A stretch of DNA of 64,000 bases, from contig BLSF01000034.1 in assembly GCA_012862575.1 (NCBI GenBank), forward strand, positions 379,712-443,711, written 5' to 3'. This document shows, in pieces, positions 45,889 through 55,912 of the stretch. A program made the position numbers and the translations under genes. The notes under the pieces were generated by a model. It did not search any database. It saw nothing but the letters and a program-made list of their open reading frames with translations, and was not told the DNA's origin. The DNA comes from Parietichytrium sp. I65-24A (lineage: Eukaryota; Sar; Bigyra; Thraustochytrida; Thraustochytriidae). The first letter of the stretch is position 1, and every line of letters begins with the position of its first letter.

Positions 45889-46018
45889 CTCTACTGGAGG
45901 TGGTGTGCATGCATGGCTGTTCTAAGCATCAAGCAAACACGTCATGAATTCTCTTTCTCTTTCAAACTGTGTCGTCTACAACTTTCCAAAATCATTCATA
46001 AGGAACTTTTGCTTCAAC

Positions 46019-46336
46019 TCAAGTTAAACTTGTTGGGTACTTAGTTGGAGACGCAGTGGGCTTCATCGTGAGCTCAAGGTCGCAATCCTCGGCCAAATAT
46101 CCGCACTGCTTTCCGTTTGAGTCCACCAGAGAGTCGGTAGCAGGCTCGGGAACTTGTGCTCCTCCGGACACGAAAGAAGCCGACGTGGCCACCAAATAAA
46201 TAAGCCCTGCAGCATACACAAAGACATACATCCAGAACAGCGGCCTTTTGGACAAGGGCTTATGCTCATCATTCAAGACGGTCGCGATCCTGAACGACGA
46301 GGACCGACCTAGCCTCGTCGGGCTCTGTGTGTGCAT
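46019..46336 (-). CDS. Small single-pass membrane protein, unknown function
   Basis: 105 residues from the ATG at 46336. A basic Ser/Arg-rich N-terminus (1-40) precedes one hydrophobic helix (about 43-63: W-M-Y-V-F-V-Y-A-A-G-L-I-Y-L-V), then an acidic tail with two Cys (K-Q-C-G-Y and E-D-C-D-L) and a Thr/Pro/Ser-rich end. The positive-inside rule suggests a cytosolic N-terminus and a luminal tail with a possible disulfide. It converges with VWA8 (130 bp apart). The open frame extends upstream of the ATG, so an earlier exon is possible. I recognise no family; it could be part of a longer protein. Confidence 0.45.
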   Translation of the reverse strand: MHTQSPTRLGRSSSFRIATVLNDEHKPLSKRPLFWMYVFVYAAGLIYLVATSASFVSGGAQVPEPATDSLVDSNGKQCGYLAEDCDLELTMKPTASPTKYPTSLT

Positions 46337-47002
46337 CCTGTCTCCAGTACACCGTGACCAGCTGTCGCTCGCCGGACACTGCACCACTTCTCCTGTGAGT
46401 CCGTCACCCACCTACCGTGCACTCGCTGCCCGTGCTTGCCACGGATGTATTCTCCAGTGCATACTCCGCCTCAGTCTCAGTATGTCGTCGTCACAGCTCA
46501 ACACTTCTTTTCAAGTGTACATTTCAGTGCGGATCTCAAAAGACATTGAAAGCAGTGCTTTTCTTCTTACGTATCCCACTTGCAGTTGAGCATTTTCTTG
46601 TTCTTTTATTGTTGCGGATAATAAATTGCATGGACATGAATCGCTGGAGTATGTATGCATCCATGCACACTCTATGCTCATATACGTGCTTTCGTGTGCC
46701 ATAAATACCATTGCCGCTATTGCCACGCAGTGAACCTCTTCGACACTTGAAACTTGAATAAAGTATTGGTAACGGACAAGCTCGCGATGCAAATGTAATG
46801 CATGTTTTAGTAATTTTAGTAATTTTAGTAGTGTAATGTGCATGCACGATCGTCCGCGCTATTGTCATTTGAGAAGTGTGAGCAACTATGACAAAGTTCG
46901 ACTTAGCATAGCGGATGAAATCTCGAGAGAGAAGGAGAAGATAGGGGACAGAGAGAAGAAAGAAAAGAAAGAGAGAAAGGAGGCAAGGAAAGCGGGTGCG
47001 GA
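46337..47002. other. Intergenic region with TTTTAGTAA repeats
   Basis: No supported gene. Three copies of a 9-bp TTTTAGTAA unit at 46805-46832 and a GAGA-rich purine tract just before the next start codon. Confidence 0.45.
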
Positions 47003-47443
47003 ATGCAGGAGTCTGTTCGATGTCAGCGGTGCAAGTCGACGATTCCACAGGCGAACTTTGCGCTGCACTCAGCACGATGCAGCAAGCAGTCTATCCCAGC
47101 GTCGTGCGGCGCGAGGATCCTGCAGACCGCCTCGCAGGGAGGAGCGCCGAATCAGCCTTGTCATGATGGGAATGCGAACAAGGCCTTGTCTTTGTGGGAA
47201 GACCATTTGCGAATGATTGAGCAGTCAGATCGCGTGCTGGCGGAAGACCTGATGCGTGGAGACCAGGAGGACGCGGATGCTGAGTTCGCAAAGAGACTGG
47301 AGCAGCACGAGTTCGAGCGGGCGGCAAGGATCTCTCCCAGGTTTGACGAAGGGCCAGTAGCCAGCCCGGACATTCTTGAAATGCTTTTGCTCTCCAGCCC
47401 GGTTGGGGACAAGCACGTCCCCGCCAATGGCGATCTTGATTGA
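47003..47443 (+). CDS. Small CCHC (UBZ-type) zinc-finger protein
   Basis: 146 residues from the ATG at 47003. The N-terminus holds C-Q-R-C followed by eleven residues and H-S-A-R-C: C-x2-C-x11-H-x3-C, the spacing of UBZ4/TRAFD1-type fingers, many of which bind ubiquitin. Residues about 95-112 (D-A-D-A-E-F-A-K-R-L-E-Q-H-E) resemble short acidic helices found in ubiquitin-pathway proteins. A role in ubiquitin recognition is inference. A second frame at about 47430-47570 also looks coding-like, so a 3' exon may extend the protein, but I found no in-phase junction. Converges with the next gene, 95 bp apart. Confidence 0.6.
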   Translation: MQESVRCQRCKSTIPQANFALHSARCSKQSIPASCGARILQTASQGGAPNQPCHDGNANKALSLWEDHLRMIEQSDRVLAEDLMRGDQEDADAEFAKRLEQHEFERAARISPRFDEGPVASPDILEMLLLSSPVGDKHVPANGDLD

Positions 47444-47538
47444 CAGCGACATTGAAAGCTTCCTCGGCACGGCTATGAATACTGAAGACATGGCATCTCA
47501 ATCGCTGGAAGTAGCCGTACACCAGCTTCCGGAGACAG

Positions 47539-48111
47539 TTAAGCTGGCAAAGTCGTTGCGACCGATTTGAGGTCACTCAACATTGCCAAAACGATGACGG
47601 GTTGGGCCATGAGCGCGAGACATATGCCCAAAATGCCTTTGTAAATGGTGATAGATCGTACCGTCCAGTTGCCTTCGAGAAATCCCCACGCAACGAGAGT
47701 AAAAGGCGGACCAAGCAGCGCAGCGACAAGGACCCCGTAGATTGCGCCACTTAAAAGATACCTCGCCAAATACCTGTACCAGCGCTCGTTCTCTCGCAAA
47801 GCCAGGTACTGTCCGAGTCGTTGTGCCCAATTCGAGCTCACCGAACCTACAATCCTGAAAGGAAACGTTTTCTTTGCATCTCCGCGCGTAATCGCTCCGG
47901 AGAGCGCCCAAGTGATCACTGACCCGACTATGCAGGTCACCACAACATCGCCGGCAACAGTATCAGGCCAAACAAACAGTCCCAGCTTGTCAATCTTGTC
48001 CTTGTACATTACCCACGCCAGAAAGCCGGTCAGACTTGCGCTGACCAAACACGCCACGACCGTCGAGGCTGCCACGTACGCCGCAATCGGTAACTCGATC
48101 CCTGCAGTCAT
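47539..48111 (-). CDS. Four-helix membrane protein, unknown function
   Basis: 190 residues, ATG at 48111 (M-T-A-G-I-E-L-P). Four hydrophobic segments: about 7-32, 46-70 (V-V-V-T-C-I-V-G-S-V-I-T-W), 108-135 (L-L-S-G-A-I-Y-G-V-L-V-A-A-L-L-G) and 150-175 (G-I-L-G-I-C-L-A-L-M-A-Q-P-V-I-V-L). A conserved-looking basic loop (R-G-D-A-K-K-T-F-P-F-R) separates helices 2 and 3. No family recognised; a small transporter-like or organelle-membrane protein is possible. Confidence 0.55.
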   Translation of the reverse strand: MTAGIELPIAAYVAASTVVACLVSASLTGFLAWVMYKDKIDKLGLFVWPDTVAGDVVVTCIVGSVITWALSGAITRGDAKKTFPFRIVGSVSSNWAQRLGQYLALRENERWYRYLARYLLSGAIYGVLVAALLGPPFTLVAWGFLEGNWTVRSITIYKGILGICLALMAQPVIVLAMLSDLKSVATTLPA

Positions 48112-49088
48112 CCTGACCGCGCCACGCTGCTCTTGACAAAAGGGAGTCGAGTCCTCTCGCAAACCAAACTCAAACTCAATGTCTCGCCCGTGCTTTCAGC
48201 TCTGGACACACTAGCTATTCGCGCGCGCAGTGGGTCCAAACGCACAATAAACGCACGCCTGCCTTTGGCGGCCTTTGGCTCTTGATGCGCTTGCGTTTGG
48301 CTCCAAGGCTTCTTGCTCTTCAAGTTCGACGGAGTTTGACAGTGAAACAAGAGCTTTGCAAGAGAGAGACCAGTTTGGTTTGTTTGATTGATTGATCAAA
48401 ATTCCACTTAGCTTTCAAAACTGGCGGGCAACGCTGGCAGATGTGCCCAAGATTTTGGGCCAGTACGATCGCACGAATATCCCGCCAAATTCGCAAATTC
48501 GAACACAAAGTTTGCTGTCAATCGATGTTCTGTTCATGAAAATGTAAATGAAAATGTTCATTGAAAATGAAACAACAACTTCAACCAACAACCAAAGACC
48601 AAAGTAAACAACAAGGAATGAAAAGAAAGCGTCGCCATCTCCGACGTTTGCGTTTCACTAGCGCTGTCTTTAATAGTGCGCCTCTGTTTTGTGAGCAGGC
48701 AGAGCAAGTATGAGCAGGTGTGCGACGTGGCTGCGCGCGATTCCCGTCACAAACACGGCACTGTGACTCACATTGAGTTTGGACCGCCGTTTCTCGTCTC
48801 GTTGGCGGATGTGTTACGCGGCCGGGACGATTTTTTGTTGTGTCGGCGAGTTGTACGAGTTATATTCTATATATTCTGTTGTTACCACAGTATTGTATTA
48901 GTCCGGCAAAGTGTCCTCGCGGACAAGAGGAGTATTGTAGAGTGGAGCAATTGGCCTAGTTGCATTGCTGGGCGATTGGGTAGTGCGTGCTGCGTTAATT
49001 GTTTGGTTTGCGTTCCACTGTAGTTGCCAGTGTTGTCTTGGAGCTTGAAAAGTTGGAAGCTTTTGATATTTTGATAAGGTGCTTGAAG
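48112..49088. promoter_or_regulatory. Divergent intergenic region (membrane protein / NUDCD2)
   Basis: About 980 bp. AT-rich middle (48530-48610) with AAAATG repeats. No gene seen. Confidence 0.45.
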
Positions 49089-49762
49089 ATGGGAGAGGAG
49101 CGCAAGAAGTTCGAGTATCAGGGACGTACCATCTACGAATGGGAGCAGAGCATGAATGAGGTTTTGATCTACATCACTCCGCCCCAAGGCGTGAAGGCGA
49201 AGGACATGGACATTAAGATTGAACAGGCTCACCTCTCCGTGGGACTGAAAGGGGTTGAGCAGAAATTTATCGACGTGAGTTCTCGTGTTTGCTCAGATGT
49301 GGAGCGGTGTTCTCGCGAAAGAACGGGTCGAAAGCTAACTTGCGCCTTTTGGAACGTGCACAATAGGAAGACTTTTTTGATACTATCGTTGTGTAAGTTT
49401 GCGCCGCTGTGTCGCTGAGTGATGCGGAAATCGTTCCTGCTCCAAGAGAGCGCAGCAGAGTCTCGCACTAACTTGGCGGTGAATTGTTGTTTTTGTGCCG
49501 TGTATATAGAGCCGAGTCTTTTTGGACCTTTGACGATGGAGTGCTAGAAATCAACGTGCAGAAGATGAGGAAGGCTTCGGCTTGGGAGTCTGCGCTTAGG
49601 GGTCATGGCGAACTGGACCCCATGGCAAAAGAGGAGATAAAGAAGAAAATGACTTTAGAAAGATTTCAAGAAGAACACCCAGGGTTCGATTTTTCGGGGG
49701 CTGAATTTTCAGGCTCGGCTCCAGATCCTAGAACCTTTATGGGTGGAGTGCCGTACAAATAA
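49089..49762 (+). CDS. NUDCD2: NudC domain-containing protein 2 (3 exons)
   Basis: Exons 49089-49274, 49367-49392 (26 nt) and 49510-49762 join to 154 residues (human NUDCD2 157). It is a p23/CS-domain co-chaperone of Hsp90; in animals it stabilises LIS1 and dynein function. The CS domain begins W-E-Q-S-M-N-E-V-L-I-Y-I; the joins restore F-I-D-E-D-F-F-D-T-I-V and then S-F-W-T-F-D-D-G-V-L-E-I, the expected central strand. The C-terminus carries the diagnostic L-E-R-F-Q-E-E-H-P-G-F-D-F-S-G-A-E. Because the 26-nt exon is needed to complete the CS domain, the model is well supported. Introns are 92 and 117 nt, donors GTGAGT and GTAAGT. Confidence 0.92.
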
Positions 49763-50043
49763 TTGACATTGACATCATAAAATGCTGAAGGCTGGACTCT
49801 CAGGCTTTCCCGTCGAAGCAAATTTATTAGCATATCTATAATGAGATAGAGGGAGTGAAGAACACGTCGCTACAGATTGGACAGATGTGAGAAAGTTGAT
49901 TTTTTTTTTCAAACCATTAGCTCGAGATGCCGAGCAACTCATGTTCTCCGCAAGGGAAAAAAGTTTGGTATTTCCACAACACCGCCCGAGCTTCCACATT
50001 GTTAGAAAATAGTCGTTCGGATTGCACTTCTTTGAATGAAGTA

Positions 50044-51786
50044 CTATCGCGAATTGCATGCAAACGGAAGCAAGCTGGTTTCCACAGTAAAATTGGTGAG
50101 ATTATATGCGATTGTGCAGTATCGCTCTCTCACTCCGCCTTCTATTAGGCCATTTTGGAAGCAGCAGCACATGTTTACACCTTCACAATTCGAGGTGTCG
50201 TCCACGTGGAGGACGTAAATCAACGAAATGGCGCTCGACAAAAAGCTTGCAAACACGAACGCAGCTGAAAACCACTTGTGGCGACCAAGCCAGATGCTGT
50301 GCAGCGGGTAGCCACTTTGAGTTTCGGTGTAGGAACAAAAAACATCACCAGCAAACTCGAGGAGCAGCTGGGTTGCAGCAGAAATTAGCAGAGACTTCCA
50401 GTCCATGTCTGAGTTGAACTGATTTGGCCCAGGCAGCTGAGCGTAATAGTCTAAAGGCATTAAGAGTTTTTTGTTCCAAAACAGGAAAATTACGATGTGT
50501 GAATCTGCGCGTACCATTTTGATTGGTTAGTTCGATTTGGTCCTAACAACGTGCTGCGAGACAAAAGAGAGTACTTACTAATAATCGCCTGATACTCTGC
50601 GCACATCTCGCCGACAATAACCATGGCATGGAATGTCCTTCTCGATGTGGTGATTTCCGCGCCAGTTTGCGCGCGGGAGTGCGTCGAGGATCCAAATGTT
50701 GTCGACAAGATTTCGGGGTTGGTGGCTGAACTTGGCTTTACCTTGTTGCTTCTCAGTGAAACGGACTGAGGTTGCACAACGACAGTGTGCTGTCGAGCCA
50801 ATTTCAGCCTCTTGCTTACTCTTTCTTTGAAGACTCGGTCCCGATACGACATTGTGACACGCAGAGCAATCTCCGTCAGCGTCTGAGCGAGAGCCACCAA
50901 GAAAATGGTGAGAGGGTCTTCGAAATTACTGTTAAAAATTCGCACCACATTCGCCATGATCATCTGGGTATAGATAAAGAACCACCACGTCCGTTCTCGG
51001 TGAACTCCGACTCCCGACCCAGAAACATGTAAATCCAGAGTGAGATATCCCGCTGAGTATCGCGTAAGGAAGTTGACGAACTCCTTCATGGCAGGCAATA
51101 CAATCAGCGCCAGAACTAAGCGATTTTGCCGCTGTTGCGTGGATAGTCTTCTCAAGAGTTGCAAAAGTACCACTCCTGAGCACAAAATCACGAGATGGAG
51201 AAGACAATGTCGTGGAAGTTTAGAGTCGCGGGGCAGAATAGCCTTTAGTGTCACCGAGGCGAGGAGAAGTGGACCCAATGCTGCCAAATAGTACACCAGC
51301 GACCCTTCGTAATGCTTTCGAACTTCCACAAAGCATGTGTACCCCAGCGAAATAGACATTGCCATCAAAATATTCATTTTCCAGGTGAACCCAGCATAAA
51401 ACCCGAACATGAGTGGGAAATAGGTGGCGTACGGAAGGTCAAAAGGAAGGTCTTTTTGACAAACTTGTTAGTCCCGCCTTCGTTGTATCAGAAACAGAGA
51501 GAAATAAGGAAGGAGCTTTTAACTTACCGTACGACCATGGCAGGTCGCCCCGCGAAACGAATGTAACATCCTCCAATAGTCGTTCGTCGCCGACAAACCG
51601 CGGGTTCGTCTCCAGTCGTTTCGGAATAACGAAGCACGCAAAGCCTCCAAGGCCCAGAATTGATGCTTGCACCGCCAGTTGTAACACAAACCAAGCCTCG
51701 TTCAGCACCCGTCGCTTCTTTCCCATGGTGCCACGTTCGGCGAGACATTCTCCGGGTGCTGCGTCGCGCGGTCTGGTCGGCAGCAT
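50044..51786 (-). CDS. Polytopic membrane protein, unknown function (3 exons)
   Basis: Exons 51786-51528, 51451-50579 and 50504-50044 join in phase to 530 residues. The first junction gives P-W-S-Y-D-L-P-F-D-L-P-Y-A-T-Y, the second A-I-I-N-S-H-I-V-I-F. Hydrophobic helices include F-V-L-Q-L-A-V-Q-A-S-I-L-G-L-G (exon 1), at least six in exon 2 (for example L-V-Y-Y-L-A-A-L-G-P-L-L-L and F-F-I-Y-T-Q-M-I-M-A-N-V-V) and two or three in exon 3. Two helices, one in exon 2 (Q-T-L-T-E-I-A-L-R-V) and one in exon 3 (Q-L-L-L-E-F-A-G-D-V), look like a weak internal repeat. A soluble Ser/Lys-rich loop (about 290-340) separates them. A start at 51728 (M-G-K-K-R-R) is an alternative. Family unknown; channel or transporter is only a guess. 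Confidence 0.7.
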
Positions 51787-52155
51787 GTGGGGCTCTGCCT
51801 TTCAACTTGATCTTCCACGCACTTACATTGCACCCCGCAATAATCCCATCTCTTCTCTTCTTTTCTTCAATCCATCGAAAGCGACTGACGCCTCAAGGAC
51901 AAATACTAGTAATCGCGCAACTCAACGGCTTTTTGAGATCAGGATGAAAGCTAGCCGATAGATTGGACTGTACTGAGTACTACTTGAAGAGAAGCGAAAA
52001 GAAAAGCTTTACCTTCTTTTTTGACAGAGATGAGAATGTCGTAGAGTGGGAAATTGCGCGTTTAGTGACCTGGGTTCGAATGCAGAATGATTTATAGAGT
52101 TGCAAAAGCCCACGGGGGGTCTTGTCTGGGGTACTCGTATGCGTTTGAGTCATGG

Positions 52156-52615
52156 TCACCTCAGAAGATTGTGCTCGCCCATTTTGGCAGCAAGCGCGAG
52201 CTCGTTCTCTTTGCGAATGCGCTCAATTCGCTCCTTTGCTGCGTCTCGTTCGCGCTGGAACTTGTCCGTCAGAAACCTTTTCGCAGACGGATTGATCGCC
52301 TCTAGCTGCCATTGCATCTCTCTGCTCTTTTCGGCCTCGACTTCCTCGGCAATAATGGCTTGCAGGTACTCATGCTGGCGCTTTCGCATTTCTGTCAGCA
52401 CTTTCCTGCGAGGATCAACAGCATCGTCTGCTTGGGCACTGACGCCACGCTCGCGAATCGCTACGCGTGTGTTGAGCTCCAGCCTCTCGCCGGTCTCGGC
52501 ATCGATGACTTGCATTGCGAGCAGACTATCGGCATTGTCGTGCGCGACGATTCGCTCGGAGTGGGCCGATGTTGCGAGCAATCTCAACGCCACGTCACTT
52601 GCGAGAGCCTATCCA
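52156..52615 (-). CDS. Coiled-coil coding exon(s) of an unresolved gene
   Basis: An open frame of about 150 codons without its own good ATG. It starts after a plausible acceptor (GGATAG, about 52616) and ends at a stop or at a possible donor CTGAG/GTGACC (about 52158). The first part (A-L-R-L-L-A-T-S-A-H-S-E-R-I-V-A-H-D) reads like an armadillo-type helix pair; the rest (E-M-R-K-R-Q-H-E-Y ... R-I-R-K-E-N-E-L-A) is a charged coiled coil. It may belong with the exons at 52720-53276, but I could not find a junction that keeps the frame open. Confidence 0.4.
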
Positions 52616-52719
52616 AGGCTTTCATACCGTTGAGAGCCGTTGAGCTTGAGCCCTGAAGGATCTGAGCTGAGCTGAGGCGAGCTGAGCCGCTAAGCGTTGG
52701 CGCTTGAGATTGAACTCTC

Positions 52720-53276
52720 CTAGTCTCTCAAGAATTGCCACAACAGTCCCGCCGCAGTCAGTCGAGTCTGAGAGTCTCCGTGACTCGGACCGGCAACGGC
52801 CAACGGTATCACTTCTGTCTGTACACAAACAAACGCCATCGTACTCGTACAGCTTAGACTTCGATCGCGAGAACTCGCGACGCCATTTGGAAGTGAAATG
52901 GGAGAAGCTGTAATCACCGAGTTCCTCTGTATTTGGGTTGACCTTCAACAGGTAATTGCAAGGAAGAAAGGAAGGCATGGGTTTCGTAGAGGATGGCGGA
53001 AATACAACATATAAAGAAAACAAGTAAAAGTGCAAAAGCGGCTGACAAGCAGAGCAAAGCCTACCTCACGAACACCTGCGACCCAGAAGAGAGCAGCACC
53101 TCCATCGTTCTTCTCCCAATGGAGAACAAATGCAACAGCGCTGTGATGAGGTAAACCGCATCATCATCGAAGATTCCGAGAAACTGCACGAGTAGCGTGG
53201 CAACCATTTGATAGGTTGTGTTCTCTGTCGTTAAAAACGCAGAGCTCGTTGTCGTGGTAGCACTGCTCGAATCGTG
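52720..53276 (-). CDS. Two candidate exons of an armadillo-like protein (5' end missing)
   Basis: Exons 53276-53065 and 52942-52720 (stop TAG) join in phase. The first encodes hydrophobic helices (L-L-V-Q-F-L-G-I-F-D-D-D-A-V-Y-L-I-T-A-L-L-H-L-F typed here only as separate residues of two helices), the second a polar stretch and then T-R-L-T-A-A-G-L-L-W-Q-F-L. The helix pairs look like ARM/HEAT repeats. The donor (GTAGGC) is weak and the upstream exons are not identified, so this is a partial, low-confidence model. Confidence 0.3.
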
Positions 53277-55863
53277 CTATTTGGAGACCCGTTAGAGCGG
53301 CTTGGCCGGGCGGAGCCGACACCGTTCAAGCTCGGATTAAAAAGCTTGATTGAAAAAACTCATGATGTGTTTCATTGCGTGCTCGGAGCCCTTGGGTCAA
53401 AATGATTACTTCAATTCTGCTGAAGATTTCTCGACCGCCGAACTCTCGACACTTTGTTGGAAATATCTGTTCTGAATTTTTAAAACTGAGGACAGATCCT
53501 CGAGAATCTCTCCGCCAGAAAAGTGTTTGTGGTTGCAGTTCCATTTTTCGAACAAATGCAAGCGAACTCAACCGTAAAAGCAAGTTCCCGGGCAAGGGGC
53601 AAGGCTAAAGTGGGGAGAGAGTAGGACAGGGGCGGAAGCCGAGCCGCAGGTTGTGAATGCGACGCAAAATAGCGCAAAACTCAAACGCGAATCGCTGTCA
53701 GTATCTCTGCCAAGTTGTAACGCGGCAATTGAGGTGAGACCTCCGATGAACAGACACTACGTCCGTTGAGAATCCAAACGTGGCAGACTCGTCAATCCAT
53801 GCCGAATTGAAGAAAGCGCAATCGTTCACTTGCTTTTACTGCCTTCTATTTCCTTTTCCTTTTCACGCCAAAAGCAGCAACTTTCTCTGGATGAATGTGT
53901 AAACGAACGAACGAACGAACGAAAGCTTTCGTTGTCAATGTCCACACATTCATTGACTGTGAATCGATTTCAATCAAGAACAAGTACGATGGAAAAAAAA
54001 ATTTAACAAAGTAAAAGTAATTTCCAATTCCTGTCACAAACCCCCTTTTAGGCATTCAGCCTAATCACATATAGTCTCCATAACCTTATGTTCTCCTATA
54101 CATCCCTTACTCTCAACGGTCAGGAGCAAACCCTGGTTCGTAGTCCTAGTGTTTATATTAGGCATTAGTTAAGCTGAGCCCGTAAACCTGCATTCCAACA
54201 TCTTGCGGTGGTGCTATTGAGGCACTATCGAATACAATAGAAGGACTGGAAATTACCGTTCACGGAGTTGATGGAAAAATGTGGCGAAGGAAAATATTAT
54301 CCAATTATGCATTCCGTGAAAGGAGCAAGAGCAAAGGCACGCAAAAGGCTAGCGCTCTTCGCCCATCGACCATCGACGAATGTTCAAATGAATACATTTG
54401 GAGAGAGAGGAAGAAAGAAAGAAAGGTTCAAGTTCGCAAGGAAATTGAGAGTTGCACTTCCCACATTCAGGAATCCAATTCGGATGCCATGGAATACTGA
54501 GTACTTTGAGCTCGACCGCGCCCCTACGAGCACAGCACCGCCATCCATCTATCTATCCTTCCATCCCTCACGACCCAACAGTTCAAGGCTTTCTGGTAAA
54601 CATCAACATCTCTCCTTTCAACTCGTCATTCAGTACTCACTCCCACTACGCTTTCGGTTCACGCAAGAGAAAAGAGAAACAGAGCTCAGAGGGCCAGCGA
54701 GCCCTAAACTGTGAAAGCGACCCTTCTCCTTCTTCGTAGCTTTCCCCAACGCGCGCAGCCCCCACCTAATCACCCACCCACCCGACCACCCAATCGCGAG
54801 ACTGTTGCGAACATTTCCAAGGGTCTGAAACCCTCTCCTCAGTTAGGGAGACGACGCTACGCGACACGAGACCATTCGCAACGCGACTACTCGGACTCAT
54901 CCAAGCCATAAGACCGAAGACCTGTGAAAACCAAGCCGCTCCGAAAACCCATTCCAAAAAACCACAAAGTTTTCATGAGCACTTCCATTCACGTCAATGT
55001 TCATGTTCTAAAAAAAAAAAGAATGCTCCACGAAAAGTTTTTCGTCTCGCTGTGAACGGCCAAACAACTACCCACTATCCATACTATCCATTACCTAAAA
55101 CTGGTACCATCTACCTACTCTTGGTCAAGTTACCGGTGCAATTCAATCATACTCTTAACACTCTTAACAATAACAGTAGAACTACAAATAAGTCCTCGCG
55201 CCTGTCAGAGCGCCTCTAAGGCGGGACATAGTTGACTACTACTGGAGCGAGTAGCAGAACTAGAGGACCGGCCGGTGAGGTGAGGAAGAGGCACAATCGC
55301 CGTCTAGGCTCCACACTAGCGAAAGCGGTAAGTTCACTGCGACAACGGTATGACCGGTAGCTTGCTAAATTCCGGAGTCCTAAATTCTCTAAAAGCATTT
55401 TGATTGAAAGTGAGAACAACAACCAAAACAACACACCAAAATAAGAAGCGCCTAGTACAAGAAATAGTACTCGCCAAGGCACTAGAGAAAGCAGCAACCT
55501 GCGAGTAGAAAGTGAAAGCGAAAGTAGAGTATAGAGAGAGAGAGAGAGATGCAGAGAGATGGAGACAGAGACAGAGACAGAGAGAGAGAGAGAGTACCGG
55601 TAAGTTTGGTTCATTATTAGACGTTGCGCTGGGAACGGCTAAGCCGAGGCGAAGGGCAAGAGGGCAAGTAAGTGAGCTGTTTGAGTGAAAAAAGTACCAC
55701 AGACCACAGACCACAGACCCGAGACAGGCACAGCGCAGGCAGCTCGTCGGTTGGGAGACCACAGCGCCAGAAGCGGAGTGTCGGCATCTGCATTCGGCAG
55801 CAGGAGCAGTGGCAGCAGGTTTGCATCGAGGCCGGAAGGAAGGTCGGGTTTCGATTGAGCGAA

Positions 55864-55898
<35 letters not shown>

Positions 55899-55912
55899 TG
55901 ATCGAGGGCGAG
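53277..55912. other. 2.6-kb region without a firm gene, upstream of the P-type ATPase
   Basis: The left end may hide 5' exons of the armadillo-like gene. The remainder has GAAC repeats (about 53903-53925), a poly-A tract (about 55010-55020) and long GA-dinucleotide tracts (55531-55560, 55579-55594, 55863-55895), the last ending 17 bp before the ATPase ATG. Such purine tracts in a 5' leader could affect transcription or translation; this is inference. Confidence 0.45.
55863..55895. repeat. (GA)n tract in the ATPase 5' leader
   Basis: About 15 GA dinucleotides immediately upstream of the start codon at 55913. A second, interrupted GA tract lies at 55531-55594. Confidence 0.85.

Noticed and set aside
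52070-52090. GGTTCGAATGC, similar to a tRNA T arm
   Set aside because: No pairing T stem and no D or anticodon arm at the right distance on either strand.
53326-53595. 90-codon minus-strand frame upstream of the armadillo-like exons
   Set aside because: Composition is not convincing, and no splice junction to the downstream exons could be found.
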